DNA of 64,000 nt, from contig JAMWFC010000065.1 in NCBI GenBank assembly GCA_027475525.1, positions 190,188 to 254,187 on the forward strand. Direction: 5' to 3'. The notes beneath the pieces were generated by a model, which did not search any database, was not told where the DNA came from, and was given only the letters and a program-made list of their open reading frames with translations. Origin of the DNA: Macrolepiota albuminosa. Taxonomy: Eukaryota > Basidiomycota > Agaricomycetes > Agaricales > Agaricaceae. The position numbers and the translations under genes are program-made. This document shows positions 46,002-56,772 of the stretch, in pieces. Position 1 is the first letter of the stretch, and the number at the start of each line of letters is the position of its first letter.

Positions 46002-46160
46002 ACATCATTTTCAATGAATTGGTTCCTGGCCATTTATATCTTCATTCCATTCAACACATCTCATCTCCTCTACCTCAGCCATTGTCAGACACAGGGCCTT
46101 CTTCTCCATGGCTTGTTTATCTGCCACCTTGTCTAAACTCTGCATCTCCTACTTCTTCTC

Positions 46161-46314
46161 TCATAAATGTTTTTGAATTTGCCATCTTATTCTGGCACAC
46201 CTTTGCTTTCTGTTCTATCACAACCTGTCTTGTCATCTCATAAATGTTTTTGAATTTGCCATCTTATTCTGGCACACCTTTGCTTTCTGTTCTATCACAA
46301 CCTGTCTTGTCACT
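46161..46314. repeat. 77-bp period tandem duplication
   Basis: TCATAAATGTTTTTGAATTT occurs at 46161 and 46238, identical. Confidence 0.92.
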
Positions 46315-46961
46315 AGAAGTAATTCTGCATTTGCTTGCTAAATTGTAATTTCAATCATGCTTACAACAAGAAAATGGCTACATATAATGAACAGCTTGTT
46401 TGTCTTTGTGCTAATTGTGCTGCCCATACTTTGCTATCTGACTTAGTTTTGCCAGCTATCTATGATTTTCAATCTCTTATCTCTGCTACAACTTTCTCAG
46501 ATTCTTTTAATAAGGTCTATGTATTTGAACTTGCTGTAATTGCAGAGTACAAGGCTTTGGTGACTTATAGTCCTGACTCTATCTTGTTTAAGACCTTACA
46601 TCCTTTTGATCTCTTTAAACCTCCTAATCACTACAATGAGGCATTCACCATTCTGATGCAAATGTCTGGCATATAGCAATGCAACACAAGATAGATAGTT
46701 TATGATCTCAAGAAGTTTTCCATATTACATCTTTGCTGCATAGTTAGAAACCCATTGATGTTCAATGGGTTTTTGCTTATAAACTAGATGCTAATAGATT
46801 GATCATTCATGGTAAGGAGAAGGCTTGACTAGTTGCTCAAAAATGCAGTCAGTGCCCAGAAAATTATAGCTCCACTTATGCTTCTGTTGCAAAGTTAACT
46901 AGTATCAGAATTGCTCTTGCTTATGCAGCAAAATACAATTTCCATCTTTTCATGTTTGACA

Positions 46962-47115
46962 TTAAAACTGCTTTTTTAAATGCCTTTCTTTCATACAAAG
47001 TGTATTGTAAATAGATTCTGGGTTTTTCTAAAGCTGATTTAAAACTGCTTTTTTAAATGCCTTTCTTTCATACAAAGTGTATTGTAAATAGATTCTGGGT
47101 TTTTCTAAAGCTGAT
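46962..47115. repeat. 77-bp period tandem duplication
   Basis: TTAAAACTGCTTTTTTAAAT occurs at 46962 and 47039, identical. Confidence 0.92.
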
Positions 47116-48000
47116 TCATTAATATGTTACTGTCTGCTTTGAGCTTTGTATGATCTCAAACAATTTCTTGTGAATGTACATTATCCTTCATCAGGCTTTT
47201 GAAGACTTGGATCTTACTCACTGTGAAGTTGATCATGCTGTATTCTTGTTACTTTGATGAGCCATCAGATTTTTTGATTTCAATGCCTCTAATAGCTCAA
47301 AGCTTTTTATTATATTTGCATGCATATTAATGATGGCCTGAACATGACAAATTCTGTCTAGTTATACTTGTGTTTATACAGCATTTGAATAGTATTTTGA
47401 AGTCATTGATTCTGGTCCAATGACACTGTATCTTGGTATTTGAATTGATAGAGATTGTTTTCAATACAAGTTCTGGCTCTTTCAGAAGAGTTTCATAACA
47501 GACCTCTCAATGTATAACCTCCTTGAGACTAAGTCAACTATGGTCCCACTCTACCACTCTTTTTATTTCCTTCCAGACCCACCATCAAATTCACTTTCTG
47601 ATATTTCAGATGATAATTTGAAACTACATTACTAATGTTTGGTTGATTCTATTTTTTACCTTAGTCTCTGTATATGGCATGATCTGGCCTTTACACTCCT
47701 GAGCTTGGGCCAGTATAACTCTTGTCTGATGTATTTTCATTTTCTTGCTGCCAAGAGTATTTGTTGCTCTTTATTGAGCACAATCAATTTTGCTCTGCTC
47801 TACAACTTTGCAGAACCTGAAAATCACCCACCTATATATTTTTTACTTCTCCATGGTTGTGGCTTTGTCAATACAGATTAAGCTTCTGACTCTTTGACTA
47901 GGTGCAGTGTTTCTGGTTATGCATTTTTTCTTTATTCTTCTCTGGTATCTTGGTCTTCTATTTGTCAATGCATAGTGACTCTTTTCTCAACTAAGGCTAA

Positions 48001-48154
48001 GTATTAATCAATAGTGCATGCCATGTGCAAGGCTATCTGGATCTACTTACTGCTTACATTACTCTCTATGCTGGTCCGTATTAATCAATAGTGCATGCCA
48101 TGTGCAAGGCTATCTGGATCTACTTACTGCTTACATTACTCTCTATGCTGGTCC
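48001..48154. repeat. 77-bp period tandem duplication
   Basis: GTATTAATCAATAGTGCATG occurs at 48001 and 48078, identical. The junction creates the only CG for several kilobases. Confidence 0.92.
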
Positions 48155-48400
48155 TCAACCTTTTTCTCTTATTTGTAATAATAAAAGTGCTATTGACATT
48201 GCAAAGTCCAACTCTACAACTTTCCACTCTCAACCTATTGACATTCACTATCATTTTATCTGTGAACAATTTCTGTCTGGTTCTTTTGAACCTATTTGGA
48301 TCTCAACTTCTAACATGGTCATGGATATTTTTACAAAAGCCTTGCCATGTATATTACACAATTGTTTTGTGCTTAGTCTAGATCTAATTAGACATTGATT

Positions 48401-49111
48401 AACTCTTTTCTTTTCATGTTTTTTTTCTTCTGCAGCAATGAGATTGTATTGGACTATTTCCTATTTAGATTTCCATATTTGATCTGTCACATGATTATTT
48501 GCCATCTCATTCATTGGTTCTTTTTTTACAGCCCCAGTTGTCTCCTCCATTATTGACATGACACTGAGGCTGTAAGTCCATACTCACTTGTTGTCAAATA
48601 CATATACTTATCATCACATTATTATACAATTTCTCTTTATTTATATTTGTTTAAATACAATAAAATCAGTTGTCTTCTCCATTGTTAACATGTCACTGAG
48701 GCTTTTCTCTTTGTTTAAATCTGGGACTATACTGAATAAATCAATTAAAATTATAAGCTGCTATTGCATGTGTGTAACTAAGCTCCACAAACTTTGTAAA
48801 TTAAAGTTGAAATTTTTATAGAACTTTTGTTCAATTATACTTGGACTACTTAAAATAAAAAGTAAACTTTATATTTTGCATCAATAACCAAAAAAAAGCA
48901 AATTTTGACAATATAGCCAGTAGAAATAGCCAAAAGAGAGCAAGTAGAGGTTGGCATGGCAATAGCCAGCTCTGAGGAGCACAAATTTTGGGGACAAAAT
49001 GCACATTAAAGCAGGTAGTAAAAACCTCAGAACAGGTTTTCCCATGGTGACCTTGCTATCTCTGCAACCCATGGAGCAAGTATCCTTGAGCTGATACTAC
49101 ATAGATCATTC
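48401..49111. other. AT-rich spacer between Copia relics
   Basis: No coding trace recognised. CAGTTGTCTYCTCCATTRTT followed by GACATGACACTGAGGCT-like sequence occurs near 48535 and again near 48668, possibly remains of the LTR of relic A. Confidence 0.4.
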
Positions 49112-50895
49112 TGTTGTGAATAGATCTCAGTTAGTTAGTAAAATGACTATGTATTGATTGTTATGGGGTTGATCATAAAGTGGCTGAGAGACATTATTGC
49201 ATATGCAATATTGGGGCATGTGCCTATTTGCACATACATAAGTGAGCTGAGGACTTTGCTGTATGGTTTATCAGCCATGTATCTGCAGTTGTTGGTTGCT
49301 GATGCTTGCAATTGGCTGAGTACAATGCCAGAAGGGAGGGGCATGTATTTTAGAGTACAGTCTACCATGCCAAATTTCTCAAGCATCCACTCTAGATACT
49401 CCTTTTGATCCAGTATAATCATGTTCTTCTCCTTGTCACACATGATATGTATACTCAGAACAAATCTGATCTCATCAAGGTCTTTTATTTCATACCTCTT
49501 ACCTAGCTTTGCTCTAGCCCTGATTGCTTCCTCTCTTGATGACAACATGCTCAACATATCACCAATGTAGGTACTGGTTATTGTCTTTTGCCATTATAGT
49601 CTCTCACACATATAGATTAGTCTGCTTCAGACCTCTTGTAGCTAAGCTGTTTTATATCCTCATCAAGCATGTACTACTAGTTATGTGCTCTGTCCATCAT
49701 CCTGTATAGAGCTTTGTCAAGAAGCAATACTAGGCCTCTTTCATCGTCCCTTGTTTCCTCTCTGCATTGACTTCCCCAGACCTGTTTGCTAGCATTTGAT
49801 GTCAACTCTGTAAATCTTGCTGGGGTATATCTTGTACTCTTCTGGTTGCTCCATAACTATTGGTACTTGCATTGATAGACACTAGTGCAATTGATCTGCC
49901 ATATTTCTATTTCATAGTTCTTGACTGCTCCCACAGCTAGGTTGATCTTCAGAGACTCATATTTTATGACCAATGCATATGTGGCAAAGTAGTCAATGCT
50001 CAGGATCTGGGAAAATCCTTTTGTGACAAGCTGGGCTTTTTGTCCAGCTACTTTCCTACTCAGGTTGTATTTGAGGGCAAAGGTCTAATAGTTTTTCATC
50101 ATCCTCATACTGTCAGGTCTCTCAATCAGTTGCCATATCTTGTTCTCACACATCTTCTCCATTTTGAGGTCTATCAGTGGGCAGGTTCAGGGTCAACATT
50201 GAGTACTTGATAGAGATCTGCCATGTCTCTGACCTGGTTATCAAGTAGTGTCTTGTGTGCCACCCCTTCTTTGAATATCAAGTTCCTGGACCTGAACATG
50301 TGGCTCATCTCCTGTTCAAGGAGTTCATAGTCACCTCATCCAAACTACCCCACCATCACTGCTTTCACTGATCATTGGTCAAGCTTGCTCATGCTATCTT
50401 CTTTTGGAACCTTTGCATATGCTGTGCAGCTAAATGGCCAGAGGTGGAACATGTTAGGCTTCCTGCTAGTGCAAATCTTATAGGGAGTCTTTTTATGGTG
50501 CCTTGAACTAGAAACAAGGTTGAGTATATATGTAGCTGTGGCTGTTGCTTCTCCCTAGTAGTGGCTAAATAGTCTTGAATCACTGAGCATGCTTCTTGTG
50601 AGGTCAAGTATTATTTGGTTACACCTCTCAGCAACACTGCTTGCAGATGGATGAGTGGGAAGTGATGGTATCATGGGTGATTCCTTGTTTCTGGCAGTAT
50701 GCCTTCACAACTCATTTTTAGATTAAGTGCCACTATTGGTGCATATGCCCTTGATCTTATGGCCCCACTGAGCCTCAATGTGGACATCAAATATCTCTAA
50801 GTACATGATTGTAGTCTTGGCTATTTTGTTTGCCAGGTACCATGTCACACACTCTGCTCTGCTCTGATTGGTGGCAACAAGTATTAATGTCTTTC

Positions 50896-51393
50896 TGTAA
50901 AGGCAACCTCTAGAGGCTGTGGCTCAGTCACACAGCTGGCAGAGGGAGATCCAAAGTGTATTAGAATATATACTGACAATATCATGATAGCTACTCACCT
51001 GGCAGAGGGAGATCCAAAGAGAACAAGTCTAGGGATTTCCTATGCCAGGTTGGACACTTCTGGGGCCTCTGAAGCATGGGAAACAACTGTACAGTACAAC
51101 AAAACCTTAAAAACTTGAAAATTGCCTACACAAACAATTGCACAAATAAGGGGCAAACTCTGGCAAACTCTGGCTTATATAAGCAGTCTGGAAGCAGTGC
51201 TGAGGGGCCCACACTTGTCTGAATGGTAGCTAAAGAACCAGAGCACCTCAAGGGCTGAGAGTAGTATTAACAGATAGTGTTGAAAGAATAGAAACAGTAA
51301 AATGAAATAATGTTAGAAGAAATAAAAGAATGAATGAAGGGAGAGTGAAGAGATAAGGAGTGAGAAAAGAGAGAAATAAGGAGTCCCCTGACA
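50896..51393 (-). repeat. solo LTR (498 bp) nested in Copia relic B, with target duplication
   Basis: Plus-strand ends TGTAAAGGCAACC... and ...GGAGTCCCCTGACA; flanks are identical CTTTC at 50891-50895 and 51394-51398. Removing it and one CTTTC joins the minus-strand integrase as VQTTGGK-TLILVATNQ. Confidence 0.96.
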
Positions 51394-54062
51394 CTTTCCA
51401 CCTGTAGTCTGGACTTGTGCAAGTCTCCAGATGTCAAATACAACTCTTTTGTATGGTGCAGACTTGAGTTCAGGTTTGGAGTCAAATAGGTGGTGTATGT
51501 GTTTTCTGAGTATACAATCCTTGCACTTGCTATTCACTATGGTCTTGGTAACTACCAGTCCTTCTACAACTGTGTTGTGTACCATGTTGTGCACCACTGA
51601 TTCACTTACATGTGTCAGGCAGCGATGCCAGGTCTCAAAGTCTGCTAGCTTGTAGAGTAATCAAGCCACTATGGCTATTGGTAGCTGCATAAACAGTACT
51701 GTAAACATTGTGCTGTCCATGGAACACCTCATGAATAAAACATCATCAGAGGTCTGCATTATTGTGCTATTGATAAACTCCTATTATCACTGGCCACAGA
51801 TAGCATCAATACCTGCACCTCATGTTAGCCCACTGGTACCACCAGAAGCAGCATGCTCTAGTGCTTCCAGCACTAATCTTTCCATATTTTTACACTAATA
51901 ACTTGCAGCTACAGCCTCCAATTACTCCAGGACCACTTTTTATGGCACCACTTATCTTTAGCACCACTGTTGACACCTCACTGCACCTTGCCACTTGCAC
52001 CCAAGGCTATACATTTACACAGACACTTGGCATCAGTCAATCCAGAATAATGCTCTTAGCCAGTGGCAGCACTTACAGGATAGAATGATGAAGTATTTCT
52101 ATGACAGATAGCTGACAGCATCATTATGGATCTTTTTACCATACAATTTAATTTACAGCATTTACTTACATTCTTATTAGTTCATCACCCTCTAGCAGTG
52201 CTTAGCCTCTTAGCATCAGCTAACTTCCTTTACTATAAATACCTCCTTTTTGTTAGTAATACATCATCAATTTGGCAGTAGGGATTGTATCCTAATATTT
52301 TGGTCACTATATGCAACAGACTACCTTTTGTTGACTGTGTCAGCAAGATGACTCTGCTTTAGTTTTCTATCTCTCTTTCTCTGCAATCTTTCAGCACCTT
52401 GCAACTACAGCTTGGTATTTGTGCTTAGATCTGCTAAGCAATCCTGTCTTTTTATTATCCCATTCTAAGTGCTAACACTTAGTGCCTCTTAGTGACCCTC
52501 TCCTGCACCTCTTAGTACCTTTCCTTAGCAACTCTCTCCTGCACCTCTTAGCACCTTTCTTTAGCAACTCTCCCATGTCCCTTAGTGCTTTTCCTTAGTG
52601 ACTCTTAGTGCTCTTGTACCACATTTTGGAGCCTTACACAAGTGCCTCCAATCACCCACTTTCCTTGCCACCAACCTCTTGCCTACCATGTGTTCTCTGG
52701 GACCTGTCCAGGACTCTCTCACACACTTAGTACACCCCAAGCTATATTGACTAGGTAGCTGTACTTCCAGCTTGATTTGAACATCATCATCATCATCTTT
52801 GAGTCCTATTTTGATGCCCTTCCTGACTAGGCATCTGAGCAAAAACCTTGGTTGTTTTGCCATTATACATGACCCACTTCCTTACTTAGCAGCACCCTTT
52901 AATGCAGAAGGTACAGCCCTCAGCAATGATGCTGATTGTGTTAGCTACACTTGGGGTCTGGTACATTACAAAGTCCACTGTCTGTCTGCTAGCACCAGAG
53001 TCTGTGTATGTCACATGGGGGCCATCTGGGATGACAGTGTTTTGGGTTGCCATTGTAAAAACCAGGCATCTGGCATTGGAGCTGTTGTCCAAGGAAATCA
53101 TGGTTGCAGAGTTTGCCTGAGGCATATTTGGCACTGAGGGGGTGGCATTAGGGGCTGATGATGTCATGTTATTAGCTCTGCCCCTTGTCTTTCTCCACCA
53201 ATCAGGGCATTGGCCTTCCATTCTCCCCCCCTTTCAGAAGCACCTCTCCTTTGTGTGCCCAACCCATCCACAGTTCAGATTTTTGCATTTCACAGAGGAC
53301 TTATTGCTGCAAGCTAAGGTTGTCTGGATGGCTAGTGCATGCACAGTGTTGGTTGGGGCCATGGCTGATAGGCTGTGCAGTAGCAGCACATGTGGTGTGA
53401 GTCTGAAAATGATGTCTACAGACTTTTGTTTGTCAAACAGGGCACCAGTAATGGGCACCCAGGAGCTGGGCATTGATTTAATTATGTATGCTCTGAATCT
53501 TTTGTTGTTGATCTCTGCACCTTGGTTGTTGGCCTTTGACCATGCAGTGCACATTGCATAGAAGTGGTTTTTGATATTCATGCCATCTCTGTATTTGATT
53601 GAGTTGGGTTCCTCTTTGGCCTGGAGTAGGCCCAGATCCATCTTAGCATCAGGCAGTGTGGGTGAGTGACTCTCATGCTTTGGTGGCAGTACCATCTAAC
53701 TTTACCCCTGCTCCAATTGGGTTAATGACACTTATTACTATCATGCTACGGGCGTAGACGTCCTGTTGCTGCCATTCATCAGAGGTTGGGTTCAACGCTC
53801 CCCACCAAGTTGTGGCTTGAGGTTGTGCAGTTGTGGCATGTATTTCAGGCCTGACTGCTGGGTTTCTAATGGGACCGTTTAGGTAGTCAAGTAAACCTCT
53901 TCCCCTCGCGGCTTCTGTGATTATGGGCTTAAATGCTGGCCAGTTTGAACCCGTCAAATTTCTCCTCTGTTGGTAGTAAAAATAGGGCAGGGTTCGACAT
54001 TGTTTCCTTCTTTTGGTTTCATGTGTTCAGTATTCAAAAAAAAAATTCAGTGTGGTTACACG

Positions 54063-54074
54063 GGGCCCATAACC
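54063..54074 (-). promoter_or_regulatory. primer binding site of Copia relic B (initiator tRNA type)
   Basis: On the minus strand GGTTATGGGCCC directly follows the presumed LTR end ...TTCACAACA. It is complementary to a tRNA-iMet anticodon stem-loop (GGGCYCATAACC), the half-tRNA primer known for several Copia elements. It lies 63 bases upstream of the gag ATG. Confidence 0.55.
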
Positions 54075-54199
54075 TGTTGTGAATAGATCTCAGTCGGTTG
54101 GTAAAACGACCATGTATTGGTTGTTATGTACCTGTTGTGAATAGATCTATGATACGCATAAGTAATGATATTTGTATGTCAGGTAAGTATAGCTGCACG

Positions 54200-54231
54200 C
54201 ACCTCAGCCGGTTGGTAAAACGACTGAGGTG
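54200..54231 (+). repeat. hairpin with tRNA-like core
   Basis: CACCTCAG (54200-54207) pairs with CTGAGGTG (54224-54231). The loop CGGTTGGTAAAACGA matches the LTR-end fragment at 54094 and resembles a tRNA D-arm. A weak B-box-like GATCCGATC follows. It could be a decayed LTR end or SINE; no folded tRNA is supported. Confidence 0.35.
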
Positions 54232-55297
54232 TGTGGGCTCCGATCCGATCGTTATCTCCCAGAACTGTATAGTTCCTTTTCGTCTCCAGAAAAACTTCCC
54301 TCCCTTTGCGGCACACGGCACGTGACACGCTGGCTGGGAGCGGAACGTGATCCCTCTGCTCAACACATTCAACTTCCGATGGTTACTCAAGAGTGTACCT
54401 CCTTTATCAACCCGTGCCGACCTGCTGATTGTCATTTGTTCAATGCTAGAATGTGGCCTGACTCAGGCATAGACGGGTGGTTACTGTTCGAGGGGTTCTA
54501 GGGGACAGAATGACGCATCACCATGATAATCGCAATCTAACGCACGTCAAATTGTCCGAGCTTCAGTTCTTTGTGCTCCTCTCATGAGTGCTACTTGCTC
54601 AAGCTTATTGATTCGTCAATAGTCTATTATATGAATACGACGGATTCATTCACAGCATGACTCTGATATATCGCCGAATACGCGGACTTTTACTCTTGAT
54701 CATCTGACATACGCATAGAAGTTGTTGTAGGTGTCCATTTCCAAGCTAAATTGAATGTCAGCAATTTTCGTTCAACATTGTTGCTTCTCTGGAATCAGGA
54801 AACTCTGCCGGAATCATGGTCTCCCAGATCCTGCCTTGTCTTTTGCTGTATGGTACGTAGTCTCGGGCCAACAACGACTTTTCTGAAATCAATTTACTTC
54901 GACAGTGGAGACCGTCTAACCCGATATAATTCCTTCGTCCGGCCATTTTCCGGTATACATCCTGTACAACATAAGGTACTTGCAGATCTTTGAACCAGGA
55001 GCCTTCGCTAGAATTAACGGAACCAAAGAAACAGACGCCAGCGACTTTGGAAACGCTTGAAATATGTCATCTGGGTAAGCAGCTTTCTCTATGCAAAAAA
55101 AGACACCATCACTACTTTCGACTCGCAGGATTAACCTCTATTTCCCCGCAGATTGTTATTCCGTCATTGAATTCATAATATGGATGACACTACGTTTACC
55201 TGGACTGTTTCCGCGGATAATCAAGTCACGTTGAGAGGTTGCTTGACCTCATGAGATAATTTTACACTCATAGTAGTGGGAAGGAGGATCGCTCATC
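54232..55297. other. intergenic region upstream of the AA9 gene
   Basis: CpG content returns to host level. Short frames at 54229-54501 and 54946-54758 (minus) are not recognised. No repeat found. Confidence 0.4.
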
Positions 55298-55305
55298 TAT
55301 ATAAA
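55298..55305 (+). promoter_or_regulatory. TATA box of the AA9 gene
   Basis: TATATAAA about 50 bp upstream of the ATG at 55349, the only such element nearby. Confidence 0.6.
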
Positions 55306-55348
55306 GCTGTCGATTAAGGGGTCGCGGTAGAGTTACATACCTCTCGCA

Positions 55349-56772
55349 ATGCTCTCTCGATTCACCGTTCTTGCGACTCTCCTTCTGCCGACTGTTTTAG
55401 CCCATGGAGGCGTCATGTCCTACTCCAATGCCGGGAACTGGTACTGGGGCTGGCAGCCATACAACTCCCCGGTTGGCCAGACGAGTATTGAACGCCCATG
55501 GTCGACATAGTGTGTCCTCGACTTCGTCGTATTTTGGTATATGAACTCTGATCAATTGTGGGCCGATAGCAATCCCATCACAGACGCAACTGATCCCACA
55601 ATTGCATGCAATGACGACGGGTCCTCCGGTGACCTTCAACTTACGGCGAACGTAGTTGCTGGATCTGCCATCACTGCGTATTGGAATCCAGTCTGGCCTC
55701 ACAACATTGGTCCAATGGTAATCAAAGCTTACCTATCTCCGTCTATCGGGCCCACTGAACTGTTATTTCAGTTGACCTATCTTGCTCTGTGTCCAGGGTC
55801 CACATGCACTGGAGTGAATGCCAAAACGCTGAAATGGGTATGTTTATTTGATCTCTCTGGACATAGCAACTCATTCTGGATGTAACAGTTCAAAATCGAT
55901 GAATCTGGTCTGATCAGTGGCACAGTATATAGCGGAACTTGGGGATCAGGTTTAATGATTGCCCAAAATTCCTCTTGGACAACTACTATCCCGAAGACAG
56001 TTCCTAGCGGCAATTATTTGATCCGCTTTGAGACGATTGCACTTCACTCCTTGCCTGCTGTACGCCTGTTTCTTAGGGAATCGGTGACGAATGCTATCCT
56101 CGAGCTGACTCATACCACGTTCTAGCAATTCTACGCCGAATGTGCCCAGATCAACATTTCCGGAGGGGGCTCACTTGCTCCTACGGACGACCAACTCGTG
56201 ACTTTCCCGGGTGGCTACTCAAACAGTGACCCTGGCTGTAAGTCTTCAGATTTTGCATCCAGTAAATGACCTGACTCATTTTTCAGTGACTATTAACGTC
56301 TATACAAATGCTGCACAAACTGAAACGGTGAGTTGAGACTGAAATCGTCGCATCACCGCTCTCGTTCTAAATAACAGTAGACATACCCGATTCCAGGTCC
56401 CCCTCTCTATGGCAGCTCAGCAGCTGTGAGTCGTCAATGAATGTAAATTTGTCTTGTAACCAAAACCTTTCTCATGTGCAGCCAACAACATCAGCACCTT
56501 TTACAACCTCACTTCCTACGTCCACAAGTTCTTCTCCGGCATCGACGCCGACTGTTGGTACAGTACCTCAATATGGTCAATGTGGTGGAACTGGATGGAC
56601 AGGCGGGACTGCCTGGTCAGTCTCTTCTAAAGAATTAGTTTCGAGTGATCCTGACGGGGTTTTTTATAGTATTGCGCCGTATGTTTGCACAAAACAGAAT
56701 GGTAACTCCGACCTTTTCAACTAAAAGCACTAACTGACGCTAATCTTAGACTATTACTCTCAATGTATCTGA
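55349..56772 (+). CDS. AA9 lytic polysaccharide monooxygenase with CBM1
   Basis: Ten exons reconstructed with consistent phase: 55349-55509, 55570-55717, 55772-55837, 55889-56059, 56126-56237, 56287-56327, 56381-56425, 56482-56615, 56670-56701 and 56750-56772. Introns are GT..AG of 48-66 bp. Product is 310 residues. The signal peptide ([18 protein letters not shown]) should be cleaved to expose His19, the first ligand of the copper histidine brace. The second His is in WPHNIGP (98) and the axial Tyr in AQFYAEC (185), with the supporting His (178) and Gln (183). A Ser/Thr linker leads to a complete CBM1 ([15 protein letters not shown]...NDYYSQC), a cellulose-binding domain. Family role: secreted oxidative cleavage of cellulose with H2O2 or O2 and reductant. 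At intron 6 the acceptor must be the TAG at 56378-56380, not the nearby CAG, because the latter gives a stop. No disruption seen. Confidence 0.95.

Larger units (their letters stand above)
43500..48400 (+). pseudogene. Ty1/Copia relic A (gag to RNase H), CpG-depleted
   Basis: Plus-strand traces in normal Copia order. Gag zinc knuckle CTNCNIHSHTIEMC (CX2CX4HX4C) lies near 43,755-43,800. Protease reads LDSECTMHI where DSG is expected, near 44,070. GAG-pre-integrase reads ALWHACFSHPDQNIIK near 45,010, then CISCIF.KKLARPFD and LLHIDLYGL. Integrase core and MFFLGDGILTAQYLQNHLP (about 45,640) follow. RVT_2 traces near 46,900 (YNFHLFMFDIKTAFLNAFL) and RNase H near 48,170-48,330 (CNNKSAIDIAKSNST, IDIHYHFI, STSNMVMDIFTKALP) complete it. 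Many stops and frameshifts, and only four CpG across the body. A solo LTR (44252-44727) splits protease from integrase, and five 77-bp duplications lie within. Non-functional. Confidence 0.88.
49112..54128 (-). pseudogene. Ty1/Copia relic B (minus), terminal fragments to gag
   Basis: Minus-strand order from 54000 downwards. Gag starts at ATG 54000 (MSNPALFLLPTEEKFDG) and continues to DEWQQQDVYARSMIV and DLGLLQAKEEPNSIKYRDG, with zinc knuckle CKNLNCGWVGHTKERC (about 53,250). Protease YTDSGASRQT follows near 52,990. Integrase traces KCKDCILRKH (51,540) and ATNQSRAECVTWYL (50,870) are split by a solo LTR. The RVT_2 end YEIKDLDEIRFVLSIHI...CPNIAYAIMSLSHFM (49,500-49,170) is fused to a 54-bp terminal fragment at 49112-49165 that also occurs at 54075-54128. 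These probably are LTR-end sequences, so the RNase H is deleted. Many stops and frameshifts. CpG is nearly absent below 53,747 but normal above it. Confidence 0.82.

Noticed and set aside
54200..54300. tRNA gene
   Set aside because: A D-arm-like core and a weak B-box-like string exist, but no acceptor stem or full cloverleaf can be built.
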